A stretch of 64,000 bases of DNA from Triplophysa rosa (Eukaryota > Chordata > Actinopteri > Cypriniformes > Nemacheilidae), in the NCBI RefSeq assembly GCF_024868665.1, contig NC_079892.1, forward strand, positions 9,622,251 through 9,686,250, in the 5' to 3' direction. The notes below the pieces were generated by a model. It was not told the DNA's origin. It saw only the letters and a list, made by a program, of their open reading frames with translations, and ran no database searches. Below are positions 27,001-42,000 of this stretch, in pieces. A program made the position numbers and the translations under genes. Each line of letters opens with the position of its first letter. Position 1 is the first letter of the stretch.

Positions 27001-30000
27001 GCTTCCTTCTAGTTTATATTATTGTGTACATGTCATTTACAACTGAAGCGTTTGAAATGGCTTTCCATACAACTATTCTGCAAAAGAGTTTTTTACATTC
27101 TTTAATGTGGTTCCAAGGTTGTTGCATAATCACCTAAATTCATTTTAAAGGAAAAAATGTTTTTAAAACAGCAATTTTAAAAATGGCTTTCTTCTCATAA
27201 AAAACATTAGTCTTGCCCTTTGATGTGTTTCTGTTTGGTGTATTTCCAATCAATTTACCCACAGGGGTGGAAGTGGGGTGGGGGGTTCAACTGCTTTGGC
27301 AATCACAGCTATTACCTGCTTTTCTTAGTCATAATCACACTTGTGACTCATCAAAAACTGACAACCAGAATAACCATTTCAAAAACAGGCTTTGGCGTAG
27401 ACCTCGTGTTGAGCTTGGAATTCTCAAACATAAGGAGCGTGTCACACATCAAAACATTATTCACGCCCTCCTCCTCTCATATAAACAATCGACACAAACA
27501 CACAGACACAAACAATTCTGATGCATGAGGGCATTATGTGGGCTATGTGTGTCTCCTGCATATGAATGTAAGAATAGAGCACTGTGTAGCGGACGATGTG
27601 TGACCGATGAATGAATGCATAATGAATTCAAGATTCGTCTGGAAATAAAGCCTCAACACACATGCAATATGAGGTTCACGTGCACAGCTCCATACATTCA
27701 TTCTTGGAAGGACACATGTGATTCCCGAGGTATGTGAATCCCGAGGCATGAAAGACACACTAAAGTTCAATGTCCCCTAGTGAGCATGCTTTACAACTTT
27801 CATGCTTTACAACGCATGAAAGTTGTAAAGCCATTAGCAACCTTTGTGGTAAGCTTCAAAATCCAACGAATGCAAGGAAAGCCTGCATGCAAACGTAATA
27901 CATTGAATGTGTCAGACTGCTGGTTGCCTGGATGTAACAAGTAGCAACTGGAACGTAAGATAAGGCATCAATCTGCCCAATATCCAAAGAATAAGGCTTT
28001 AAATTTATATCCAACCACAAATAAAAAAAAGTAAAAACATATTCCACGCAGATTAGAGACTCGTGTTGCTCAGGATATATTGGTGCTATATCCAAAGGCA
28101 GTCTTAGGTGCAACAGAGCACTCGTTTCTGGCACAGCATGCTATCATCTCTTCCAAGTATCGGTGTCGTCTCGCTTATTCACTTTCTCGACTCACTGTTG
28201 CAATCAATTCGGCCTTGTCATTTCGTGAGCCATTCAGCAGGAATCTGTCATCTTCAGTTCACTTTGCTGATTGCTTTAGTTTCTTACTGACTTGGAGACT
28301 CTGAGCACTTTTTCCACCATCGCGCCGAATCGTTCTCGTTGCTTAATCGTTCCACTCCGTGCCGATCCATGCCAATTTTCCACCGCAGGGCTGATAACGG
28401 AATTTTTTAGAATGTAAACACAAACGCGTCACGCACTGCCTTGGTAAACACAAGAGACTGAGCTATAACGGCTCTGCGCGCATTCATTAGCACGATTCAG
28501 CACGGTTCTATAAAATTCCGAGCTGAGAACAGTTTGTAATCTTGTCGTGTCGAACCAGGTTCACGTGGAAACATAACTGTAACTGTTTCAGACTGTGCTT
28601 AGAACGATTCGGCGCGATGGTGGAAAAGCGCTCTCTGTCTGTCTTAGTAACTGCAGTGTTTGTTAAAGAATGTAGCCATCTTGAGAGTGTCTTGCTCCTA
28701 ATGCCCTTCAGACCGGCATAAAGAAAAATGCTAAGAAAACAGTGTTTAGAAGAAAAGCTTGAGTCTGATTTACCTTGGTTTGTTTGAATGGTGAGAAAGC
28801 GGTTTTCAGAACTCAAGTGCACAACAGCAAACTGCAGTCAGATCTACCTAATAACAGATATGTGGGTTATAAATCATGTGGACGCCGGTATTATTCGCAA
28901 CAATTTAAGGAAAACGATACTTCTTACAGATGTTCATCTATGCAGGAAATTGCCTTTTGCAATGCATTCACAGTATCAGATCGGGACGTGTTAAGTTTAT
29001 TTAGCAAAATCAGAGAGATTAAAACTTGCATGGATGAAGTGCCAGCTTTAATTTCCACTTAACTAACTACACTGGTAAACAGATGCTTTTTGTACTCACA
29101 ATGGAACATGCCACGGATAAGCACCAGATAATGCAAGATGGGGGGAAAAGCCTTCAGGGGCAGGGGGAGTGGAGATAAAGTTCTGACAAAGCAAAGTTTC
29201 AAAACAGCCTGGAACATCTCGCATGGTGGGAGGAGTCATTCAAATGAGAAAGATGGAAATCTTAAAGTTATTTGGCCTGTGGCTCTAAAAACATTCCAGA
29301 AACAAATATTGAACAAAATCAGCTCAATTGGGTTAATGTGGTGAAAAGAAGGAATATCAGCTTTACAGTTTATATTTACTATAATGGAACTCCCCTTGCC
29401 TCTAAGGAGGCATGATGGGGCAAACCACATCTCTATACGTACATACACCAACATACTTATTGCAGATTTGAAATTTCTTGTGTGGTTTACTAAGTTTGCT
29501 ATTAGTATCTAGGGCTGTCACGATTATGAAATTTGATTGATGATTAATTGTCTAATAAATCATTGCGATTATGACGATTAATTGTCTGTTTTAGGGCTTT
29601 GGCAATTATGACGATTAATTGTCTGTTTTTGAGCTTTGACATTTAATTCTCATACATTTTTGATTCAGCGATTGAAATGACCATATTGTTCTGAATACAA
29701 GACTGTTTTTTTCTTGGAAATACATCGGAAAAAATTGGGTCATCATATATTTAAGGTTTAGGCTTTTACCTGTCAATAATACAACCACCAAATACTTGTA
29801 AATTAAGTAAATTGATCAGGTGTGAATTGAAGCCACCATTAAAATACTATCAGTCATAGAAAAGCTTCTAGTCTGTTTTTTTCTCACTTGCAAGACTACA
29901 ATAAAATTTTACTTGTATGTTAAGGAAATTTTGGTAGACTGGTTTTCACACTGAGATTTGCTTAAATAATATTACATTGTACTGCAGGTAATTTGTATAT

Positions 30001-33000
30001 GTTTTAGTTTTTTTTAAGTGATTGTGTTGTTGGTGGTACATTTTACAAGTATTACCATGCTTTAGTAACAATATATACACTAAATTATGCAATATGCATA
30101 TGCACTACAGCTCCCCCTAGTGTCTTCTATAGAGATGTGCAATAATTGCGATGATCTGAAACCATCGCGATGAGGTGAAACAATCGCGATGAGACGATTA
30201 TTTAATAATCGTGACAGCCCTATTAGTATCATTCTTAAAAAAGTATTTCCCTTTGTTTCTCCTTTCTCACATTCTTCCGTTAATGGTGCCTTTGCCACTC
30301 CCTGTGCATGACAACCCCTTCACATTGTCATGGCAACATCAGCTTCCAAGGACCAACCAGGCTGCGGCTGCAGCAGCAGGTATTGGACTCTATTTTATTA
30401 TACAGTGTTAGTGGCAAAAAGCTAAAACACTAACAAATGGTAGCTGTCTCTATTAAATACAAAAATACTCTATAAACAAGTAAATTCAACCAGAACACTG
30501 TATTTCAAGAGTTTTTGCATAATATGCCAATTAAACTAGAAATGCATATTACAGTATGAGTTTATGCATAATATTGCAATAAAATTAGAGCTGATGGAAC
30601 AATCAGAACGGTTATGTGATCACAAAATGAAGCTTTGATGGCTTGCCTTGTAAACATGCAAAATGATTGACAGGCAGGAATTTCTCAGATTGCTCTGATT
30701 GGATAAACAAAGAATCAGACCATGGTCTGTGGCCACACTTTTGTCTGCAGTTTACAGAATCGTGACTCTTGTGCTGTCACAGAGATGAGAGTGACATTTC
30801 AGAAAACCTATTTCAGTGGAATTTGTCAGGTAATAGGGACCTTTTCTGCATGCCATTCCAAACGAAACTACACTTAAAGACCTTTAATGAACAAGGTCAG
30901 CTGTCACAAAACAGGTGTCACCTGGCACTCCAAGGTCTTCACAAAACACACACTCCTCCCGAAAATCAAACATGCACATTTACTGTACAGTACCACTCCT
31001 TATACAAACATGCCTCTGAAAACCCTTATAAAAACAATATTAGACTCAAGACTAATTAGAAACAAATATCTGCATATTATGCATAGAACAGATTCACATT
31101 TTTTTGACAATACCCCAAAACCCAATATCTCTTCATATTAGTTATTCAAATGTGGGGTTAATTTGAACTTTGTTACCAAATAAAAAAAAAGTTGAATCCC
31201 CAAAATCAAAAGTAAACAACTACGTCATTCACTCTCAAACACCACCAATTAACTCAGCTTTTCCAAACAAAAACACTCCCAACACCTCCTCTTTGAATTA
31301 AAGCAAGGTGTGAGAGAGAGAGAAACAAAAGAGAGCATGTGTGTATAACCATGATTCCCACAGGCACCATTGGGAGCTAATGGAGAAGAAACGCTTCAGA
31401 CATTTATCACAGAACAGCATACAGTGCTAACAACCCTGATGGCTGCTTCTGCCTCCACCACCATGAGCCTTTGTTCAAGCCCATTAGTGAAAATGCAATG
31501 CCATTGAACAGCCACTCAAAAGACAAGCGTGCCTGAACAAACAGGTCTGTGATGTTTGCATGACCTCAATATTTGAGGGCAAAACCTCATATTCTGTGAG
31601 TCTGAACTTTCATTTTCTAAGTGAAAGCCGTCATGGCCCTATTTTGTCGGTGACCTGAGGCCAGGAGGGAAATTCTCGGACTTGCTGCTTATTGCTTATT
31701 CAGCTACTTCCTGTCGTTGCATAATCGAGGTCCTGATTTGGAGCCTGTCGGAGATTATAGAAATATAGAAGGACAGCAGTGAATGTTGAAGTCACTTTGA
31801 GAGAGAATGCTTAGAATATTTCAAAGCCAACATAAAACATTTGCAACCTATTTTTTATCTCTGTAATGTGACATTTTACGGTTTCAGTTAAAATCAATGA
31901 AATTAAGACAGCAGATTTTTCATCCGCCGTCTTTTCCAGATAACATACTTAACATATTTTACGAGGTGAAGTAGCTGGGGGTATAACAGGAAATACAAAC
32001 TAAGGGTAAATATATGTGTGTCCTCTTTACACAGCGCTGCGGAGAGTGGCGACTCCATCCCCGCACCGTCCAGCTCATTGGGAGCAGTTCGGGCAGGCAC
32101 AGGTGGACCTGTTTGCCTCCCTAGACACCTCCCATTGTCTGCTTTGGTACTCCCTGACCGAAGCCCCACTCGGCACGGATGCCTTTGCACACAGCTGGTC
32201 ACGGGACAAGCGGAAGTATGCCTTCCCCCAGTGAGCCTCCTTGCACAGGTCCTGTGAAAGGTCAAGAAAAGGAGCACCAAGTTCTGTTAGTTGCGCTCTA
32301 TTGGCCCAACCAGACTTGGTTCTCAGAGCTGACGCTTCTGACGACAACTCCCCCCTGGCCGATTCCCCTGATGAAGGACCTTCTTTCTCAGGGGAAGGGC
32401 GCAGTCTGGCACCCAAGACCAGACCTCTGGAACCTCCACGTCTGGCTCCTGGACGGGATGAGATGATCCTGAGTGACCTGCCTCCCGCAGTCGTGAACAC
32501 GATCACTCAGGCAAGAGCCCCAGCCACTAGGCGACTGTACGCCTACAAGTGGCGCCTCTTCTCGTCTTGGTGTTCTTCCCACAGGGAAGACCCACATAAT
32601 TGTGCGTTCGGTGTCGTGCTGTCCTTCCTTCAGGAAAGGTTAGAGAGCAACCTCTCTCCCCCCACGCTCAAGGTGTATGTCGTTGCCATCGCTGGTAAAA
32701 TGATCTGCCAGTGGGGTAAGTACAATAATCCAAAAAGAAGATTCACTTCATTTCATTTTCCCCCTTGAAACAAGACTAAATAATATCTTGTGTCATTTTT
32801 CTTATCTAGTAAATGCATTTTGAATTTTTATATATTTTGACCGGAAAAAAGTCAGAATTACTAAGTAATATAAGCTCTTTTTTGCAGGTCATGAACCATA
32901 CTTTTACAACCCTTATTAATCTAAGTTTACTCTTTCATATTTTTTCTAGGTGAATCGATGACCCCAAGCAAATGGATCATGTCAGTTGAAAGGGAAGTTG

Positions 33001-36000
33001 TCCTGGGACCATGTTCAGGGGCATTTGTTGAGGGTCTGGCAGCATTGTTTGTTACCCATTTACAACTTAAACTTGTCTTATCAGTATGAAGCTGCATGCA
33101 CGCTCAAATTTATTCAAAGGCAAGTCAGAGCATAAACACTTAACCAACATTTATTGTATACTTGCAAATGTTCTTGACGTCTAGGTTTTCCAGTTAGAAT
33201 ACTTTATCAGGATTAGATATAGCAACACACGTTGATTACGCACTGTTTATCCATAAATCCCTGTCATGTTTCACACCAAACTCTAGAGCAAATGCTAATA
33301 ACTAATGGCAGTGCTGCTACAAGCCTCCAAATTTCAGGCCTTACAACTGCATTTTTGATAAACCCAGTCTGAATAAAAGTAACTGCACTGGACAACTACT
33401 TGTCTTTTTATTTTTGGGTGACTCTTTAAAATGACACTTCTTTGTCTCGCAAATTTTGTATTTTATTGTTTTAGTATATGCTGCTTTTATGGTAACTAGA
33501 TGTTCTGGTTCTATAACCGTGCTGAATCGTGCTAATGAATGCGCGGAGAGCTGTTATAGCTCAGTCTCTTGTGTTACCAAGGCATCGCGCGGAGAGCCGT
33601 TATAGCTCAGTCTCTTGTGTTACCAAGGCATCGCGTGACGCATTTGTGTTTACATTCTAAAAATTTCCGTTATCAAACCCTGCGGTGGAAAATTAAACCA
33701 TTTACGTACCGGCTGGCATGGAACGGCACTGTGTGGAATGATTAAGCAACGAGAACGATTCGGCGCAATGGTGGAAAAGTGCTCACTGTTGTGAAAGGAA
33801 GCATTCTTTATTTTTAAGGCTAAGCCTTTCATTTATTTTGCAATCATATTTTCTTTTATTTTTTACTAAGTTTTAGAAACTAGTGCTTAATGTTCATGTT
33901 TATTGTACAATAAATGCATTTGGCTACATCTATGAAATCCTGTTATTTTAAATGTTTTATTGTTCACGTTACATTAAATTAACACATGTAAACACTACTG
34001 AAATTTACAGCAAAATAGGTTTACATAAATGTACTAGCAGTGAAAAATCTTGGCTGAAGTTAATTTAGTGAATTGAATTTCAAAGCAAATGCTATTATTC
34101 ACTATAAAAGTATAGCAGTCCATATAAACTCACAGTTGCTCTTGTACACTTTTACTGTAATTTTACAATGACAGCTGTAAATTCTTTTTACATATTGCTG
34201 CATGTAGAGTATATATACAGAAATATGCTGTATTTTTACAGTGAAACTGTACTTAGTGATTTACAGTACTCTTGTAAAAATGTACAGTCTTTGGTTGCCA
34301 GTAAATTGCTGTAAATTTTACAGTACATTTTTTTACAGTGTACAGTAACTGTGGGTGTTGACAGATGATGACATCTTGACAGACTCGCATTGAAACTCAA
34401 TGAGAAAACTCATTGTGAAACTCCTGAGGAAATCCAAACACTATCACACCACTACGTCAATTAAACATACATTAAGTCAAACCAATTTCTTGTATGTTTG
34501 CCTTCACTTTCACTGATCATCCATTTCTACTGTGTTCCAGCATTGTGAGGTGAAAACACTGATTCCTTGTGTCATATGTCAGTGAATCTCTCCCACGGGA
34601 ATTCACCGTGACCGTTCAGAGGAGTTGTGCACAACAGCGAGTAAAAGGTATCGCGGAGCACCTCGCTGTCCTAAAGGTCTGTCACGACTCCTGCTGCCCT
34701 GAAGCTCCTCTCTGCTCTCCGCCAATAAAGAGCAGCTGTGTATGAGCGTTTTACACACCCACATCTTGTTTTCTACTGTTTTTGCTTATTTCCAAAGCCT
34801 CACATTGGTTTATTGTGTTATAATTTGTGGAGGGAGGAGAACGAGGTATTCTGGAGGTCTGTTGTGCCAATGTGCTCGAGTAATGTTGATTAACACAATG
34901 GCAAACTCAGACGATCATTGAATTTAATACTTGCTTCTCTACTTTATTCAATATTTTGGCAGCTTTTTCTTGTGGGTGGAAGGAAAAATCTTCCTTGATT
35001 CTGTAGGAGCCATAGCCAATTTGACGGTAATAAAAACGAGGTGGAAAAACAGTTCCTTTTAGATGTTGTTCCTGGATGTCATCTGTTCAGCTGACAAACA
35101 CTTCGAAAAAACATCTTTTTACAAATTACCAGTCTACATGGGGCAGTCGTGGCCTAATGGTTAGAGTCGGCCTAATGGTTAGTTGCCGGTTCGATTCCCA
35201 GGGCTGGCGGGTAACGACTGAGGTGCCCTTGAGCAAGGCACCTTACCCCTACTTGCTCTCCGGGCGCTGCAGTGATATCTGCCCACTGCTCCGGGTGTAC
35301 GTGTGTTCACCACTTGCTGTGCGTGTGTTCACTACTCTCTGGATGGGTTAAATGCAGAGGTCACATTTCGGGTATGGGTCACTATATATGACTAATATCA
35401 CTTTCACTAATAGGTCACTTTCACTTTACACACCACAGGCTGTGAAAATGAGACCTGACCTTGGACCTTAAGACAGTAAAGCAAACTAAAAATCGACTGA
35501 CTATCACTTACAGCCTCATTTTGTGCACATAAACATAAATATGGCATCTATTCATAGCTATAGAAAACCCAGGAGGACTTACAGAATAACTGAGAAGCCA
35601 CACACTACATTATCTTTAAGAGTGGACAGTACTCAAATGAATCTCTTGATCACCCGTCTCCAGCATCTCTACACAAGAGAATATTCCTCATTTGAAGTGA
35701 CATATCGGCATGTTATCTTGCAGGGGTTTGTAGGTGGGTGACTGGGGCACATTTATCTGCATACAGATGTCCTTAATGTGCAACATTCACCTCCTCTCAT
35801 AAAACAGCAGCCACTTCTCAATATCCTCACACCTCCTCACTTTCCTTTTTTAGCCCCCACTTTGAACCGAGTCATTCAAAACGTTCCGTTGTCCTGGGCG
35901 AAACGCGGGAAATGCTGTAGAGTGCGAGAACCATTACCCAGATAAAGGGTTGCAATTATACTTTTGACCCGAGACGCTTGCAATGTTCTTCCTTCTTGTT

Positions 36001-39000
36001 CTTTAGACCTTCTGTCGCTCGTCAAAGTGGTCAAGCACTCGATCTTCTGATCAGCACTCTTCACTCTGCTATCTCAAGGCCCCTCTGAAGACTAGAACAT
36101 GCAGCTTGTTACTTAATCAGAGCTCTAGAGACTCGAGGCCCTACACATAACCACAATTACCAAAGACATCTGTATACAGTATTATGGAAAAACAGAAAAA
36201 GAAAACAACTGTGGTTTTGGTTTTTAATGATTGGTTTTCTGAGCTTGGCAAGCTGAGGAAATTAAGCATTCAAATATATTCATATGGTGTCTAGAAGATT
36301 TACAAGACTGACAACAATAATTTAGCTATAGTAAACTAGACAAAATGTTGAGATACTGCCAATGCAGACAAATTTGCCAGTTTCTAGACTTGGAGACTAT
36401 CGTAACTATGACCAGGACTACAACCGGGATGGCCCAATTGACCTTTCGCAAGCAGGTTGATTGACAGGCGATCTGACCAATCATAACTTCAATATTATGT
36501 GCCCCGTGACTGACCGCCATTTTGTCCGACAAACAAACCAGTCCGACAAACCTGGCATTGTAGAGCTTTGGTGATTAAAATGAAAAAATAGCTTTTTAAA
36601 TATTGTAAGAGTAAATCCATTGGCTATATATCCATTTGTGTGACAGTCAGGGCTTCAGACTAACTTTTTTACTAGGAGCACTGTAGCCCCTAACTGAAAT
36701 TTTTTGGAGCGCAAGCAAAAAATTTAGGGGCACACCATAAATCAGCCTGCAATGCAATTATTCAATTATTTTCCCCAAAATAACTGTATTACTGATACTG
36801 TCAAAAAAGTTACTTGATGACCACAGATTTGGTTCTGCTTATTTAAAAAGATGCAGAGTCTACAGAGAAGCTTTGTTATTGATTGGTGTTAAATAGAGAG
36901 ACTGTAACCTGAATTCATTTGAACCAACAGAAATTGTTTTTGTCAAAAAGTATATATTTAATTGTTAACAGTGTTACCCATTAAAGAAAAATGAAAGGTC
37001 TCGTGTTGTTGCGTTCTTACGATGATTTTTGTTGTGTATGAAGGACACTTTTCCTCATGTTCACACAACACATGTAAATTTAACGTCAAATAAAACTTAA
37101 CAAGAGCATTTGCCTGTCGTTCATTCTGGCTGTGAACAGATTTGAAATGATCCAGCACTGTCTCAAGTAATCAACAGATAAATTATATTTCCTGAATTCC
37201 TCTGCAGTTAGTTTCGTTTTAAATGTCTCATATATAAAATCGTTCGTTCACACTCTCCAATGCCATTATCAAGCTGATTATTCAATCTTTGGCATGAGGG
37301 TGACTAAATTATGGATTCAAATTAATTTGGGGTAAACTATATCTTTAACTTTATTCGTCAAAAAGACAAATTTCAGCTAAATGATAAATGAAACCGAGCA
37401 ACCATTATGTAAATGACCCAAAATATTTTTTATAAAAATAAGTACATTTAAAGACATATACTGTAGAACACACATACAATCCCATTAAGGTGCCGTTCAC
37501 ATTTCGCACTTAAACCCGCACGGAAAATGTGAGCCGCGCTGTTTTCTCCTTTCTTTCAAAGCGCTTGGAAGCTTGCGCTCTCCTGGCATCTGCCAGTGCT
37601 AAGCAACCTTGGGCCATGCCTGCCGTTAAGACGAGAACTCCTCCGCAGTTAGTTTTGTTTTAAACGTCTCTTTTATAAAAATCGTTCGTCCTCGGGCTAA
37701 AGAAATCCGTCACAGCAAACAGTGACTCGTAGTAATGCGCTCACGTTGTGTGTGTGTAAACTTGTCGATGAGGACCTGGGCCACGCTTGCCTTCCTATTA
37801 ACAAAGGATATATGGATTGTATGCACTGAAAATACCCTATTTGAGCGCACGCAAAAGGTGCGAAATGTGACCGGCCCCAAAGACTACTTATCAATTTTTA
37901 AAGTTAAAAAGACAAACGTTAGCTAAATGACAACAGAAACAAAGCTGCACTTATGCAAAATTAACCAAATATTTATTTTATAAAAATAAGTAAATAGACA
38001 AAGACATACAGAACACATACATATAACCCCAAAATTGTATTGCAGAATGGTGCAAGGTGAAGGATTAGCCATGAAAGTCAGAACGATCACTTATATAAAG
38101 TGTCATTGTCAATTTCACACAACAGCATCTACAGTTACAGTACCAAAGCAGGCACTGAGTTTATTCAGTCAGTTGTGGAAACATACAGTCACAGTCTCTC
38201 TCTCACACACACTTACAAAGCTCATTACTAAAGAAGCTAGTGGCTTGTAATGTTGTAAGACCTTAATTGTTCAATCATATTTTTCCACATTGCCTTAGAT
38301 CAACAGAATTACTACTATTCTCCAAATCAGTACCCATTTCAGGAGTAATTTTTACAGCAGAAAATCAGCACTGTGGGATAAACCAGATCAAGTGGGCACT
38401 GATAGAAAACATTACATGTTATACACAGTTTGGAGACAACAGGTTCTCTGGGAGCGGTTTGTCTAATTAAACAAGGTCTGCCTGTTCTCTGCAGCTGTTT
38501 TTGCTGTGATTTGTTCAGCGATTAAACAATGAAAAAACTGCGACAGACTTTTGAGAATTTTAGCAAATGACAATGTGATGGTTGAACAGATCCCATATTC
38601 CCATCACATTAAATCACTCCAAACCAAACACTCCCTAGTACTGACACAAGTCAAACATTGTGGCTGTGCTTCTGAAATCTTGTATGTCCAAATTCGCTGG
38701 TTTTCATGAAATGGGAAAAAAACACGTACTTTTTTGTCAAAGTTGACGAGCACTTTTAAATACTTCTTTATTGGTTAGATATTTGCAAATCCCAGTGACA
38801 AACATAAAGGGTGACTAATAATAATGGTTTATAGCAAAAATTAAAATAGCAAAATATAGAGATACAAGGTTTCAGAAGGACAACAGCTACTGAATGCACA
38901 TAACACATTTTATCAATAAGCAACACACAAGTGTTTGGTGATTGTGTTGAGTGCCTTCTATCATAAATGGGCATGACCGGGTGAACACACACAGTATTTG

Positions 39001-42000
39001 AAACACCATAAAGCAACTATACCAAAGAGACTACTGTTCATCGCCACCAATAAGGATGCAAGACAGTAGCTAAATAAATAAGCAACACCTAAGTGCTTGG
39101 TGTGCATGATGGTGAGTGCTAAAACCCCTTATGGGCATCATTAAAAAGAGCGAACTTACAGAGTGAAACCATTCAAGAAATGGACCAGGGCATGACAGGG
39201 ACAGAGGTGACATTATTACAGATCCGGGTTTTCCTTTATACTAAACAAACAAATTAACGCTGGGCATGCAGCTGAAAACAGATAAGATAATGGAATAAGG
39301 AGACTGTCTCTGTCACTGTGAACCTCCTGCTTGGCTTCTGGTGCTGGAACAAAAACCCTGTTGAAGCGACGGCAGAGATTTCATGGGTAGGTGGGTAATG
39401 GAATTACCCCATGGAAGAGATGTCGGCAGGCACAACAATTGTATTTGGAGTTGTCAGCGCTCCACAACATCTCATTACACACCTGCTGTTCTCAAAGACT
39501 CTAAGAAAGCAGATTTTTCTGCAAGTGCTTCAGGTTGACTTATCTGCAGATGCTGCTCCTTTACAGTTTGTGAGCCTCAAATGTGTTGCTCACAAGCAGC
39601 ATGTGTAAATATGCAAGTAATAAACGCATAAAGAACCATTTCTTTTATACAGGGAGCTTTCCATTTAGGGCGGATAATGTGTTATTACCCTAAACGTGCC
39701 TCGTGGATTCGAGTGCATGTCCGGTTAGCACCTACTGAACCTTGCTGTGACTTCCTATGACTTCACTGCAAAGGATCAACCTTACATAACTGTGTGGAGA
39801 TACCCATCTCGTGAAGAGCAAAACTGACAAAGGATGGGGAATATGACAAAGACGACAGGATTCTGCCTCCAGCGAGGTATCTGCCTGCCAATCTCCCTCG
39901 CTAGATCCAGGACTTGTCTCCAGTGAAGAAAGAGGCAAGCCTGCTTACATAAACTAAATCATAAAGTTTTTTGGAAGGAAAAAAACGCAAACACAAACAT
40001 GCAAGATTCTTGTGCCAAAGGATAAGACATAATGTGGAGAGACGAGTGCGACACATACGTCAATGTTATTTCCAAGATGCTGTTCTCCGTCAACAACTGC
40101 ATTCAAAAACTGGATATGCTATAACAGCACGCACATGATTGCAGCCGTTTGGGCTGCTCCTCAGATAAAAACAATAAAAACAATGAACAGATGAGGCGCA
40201 AGGAAACTTAGAGAAACAAATAGATGAAAGAGCTAGAAAGAGAACAGTCCGCTTGTCAGAGCAGAAAGTATTAGAAAAGCAAACTATTTGTCATTGGAAG
40301 GAAATTTGGCTCACAAACAAATTAGCCTCCCAGTGAACAGATATTCATATTTAGGTGCATTCGGATATTCATCAGACACTCCTACTCATACAAGCACTAT
40401 ACAAACAAGTACAGTATTAAAGCCATACCTATATTTATACCTGCCTACACATCCAACTAAGAGCATAAAATAAAACTTGGTAAGGATATAAAATGCCGAC
40501 AGTTACAGAGTTTGATAGGTTGAAACTTTGCGTTTTATTTAAAACCAATGAGACTGACAACATCTGAATAGTATAGATAATAATATGTACTGTAGGAGCA
40601 CAACAGGGAATTGTCCTGTTTTAATGCACACCTTCCAGCCAATCAGAATCGAGTATTCAAAAAGACCATGGTATAAATTACAATAACATGACCCTCCTGC
40701 CATGCATTCAGGCTACTTCTAACTATACTAGTGTACATTATTCTGTTTTCAGTCTTACACTGGCACAACTATGAGCAAACAACTGGAATACTATTAAAGG
40801 TGAGGTAGAAACTACTAAGTAGAGAAAAATAAAAATAAATAAAGATGCTAAGATGACACCTATGTGAAGATCAGAAGAGATGAGACCAAGGATGGATGCT
40901 TGACCACAGTGTCATAAATCATGTGGTTAAAATTAGGAGGCAAAACTCTATTACAGCTTTGCCCACAAAAACATCACACCTGTAAATCCTGGAGGTTGAA
41001 GCATTGTGTTTAGGGGATCATTCTTTGCCTCGGGGTCTGACCGGTTTGCCATCGAGAAGTCAGCCATGAATTTCACATTACTGAAAGAGAATGTGAGGCC
41101 ATCTGTCAACAAGAATTTATAACAATGCCCAACCTCTTCAAATGAATGGCTGAAAAGTTATACATAGGACATCAAAATACAGATCTTCACCTCACAGATA
41201 TGCAGGGGTTGGTCCCCTTGGTAGGTTGTATATGGTAAGAAAGCCCCATAATATCATGCTATTTTTCTTTGGCTTACAACAACGACTATCTGGCTACCAC
41301 CACTGCTACCAAGTTATACGGTCGATATTGGGAGCAGAGGTTTCAACTGGATTTAATTTGTCGAAGTCTACATTATTTAAAGGGGTCATATGACACGGCT
41401 AAAACGAATATTATCGTTTGTTTTAGATGTAATGCAATGTGTCTACACGACTTAAGGTTCAAAACGCTGTATTTTCCACATACCGTGCATGTTTGTCCTC
41501 TTTGCCCCACCTCTCTAAAACGTGCAGATTTTTTACAAAGCTCATCGCTCTGAAAAGCGAGGTGTGCTATGATTGGCCAGTTAAACAATGCATAGTGATT
41601 GGTCGAAAACTGCAAGCGTGTGACGGAAATGTAACGCCTCTTACCATATTTGGAACATCTGGTTCCAAAGCAATTATACTGACAGGCACGCCCAACTTAC
41701 TTGCGTATGGGCGATCTTAGTCAAATCATACCACGAACGGACGTAGATTTGTGGGGGTGTGGTTACACGAGGCGTTTCAGGCAGGTCTGGGTGAGCATTC
41801 GCTTTTAGATAGATAGAATCTTTTGTTCTGACACTTTAACTTTTGCAATTTTACGTGTCTAATACATGCATGGGCAACTTATAACACACCAAAGACACAA
41901 AAAAACACGTATTCGCACCATATGACCCCTTTACTACGCTACATGTGTGGTGGTCCAGTCCTATTGATCAACAAACTTCATGTACAGACAGCAGCAAGAC

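Noticed and set aside
28775..29062. 95-aa plus-strand ORF
   Set aside because: No recognisable domain, overlapping competing frames, and no splice or promoter context.
32075..32506. 143-aa minus-strand ORF
   Set aside because: Antisense shadow of the DIRS fragment on the plus strand.
33541..33632. CRISPR-like direct repeats
   Set aside because: Two contiguous 46-bp units without spacers inside a transposon in a vertebrate genome; a simple tandem duplication.
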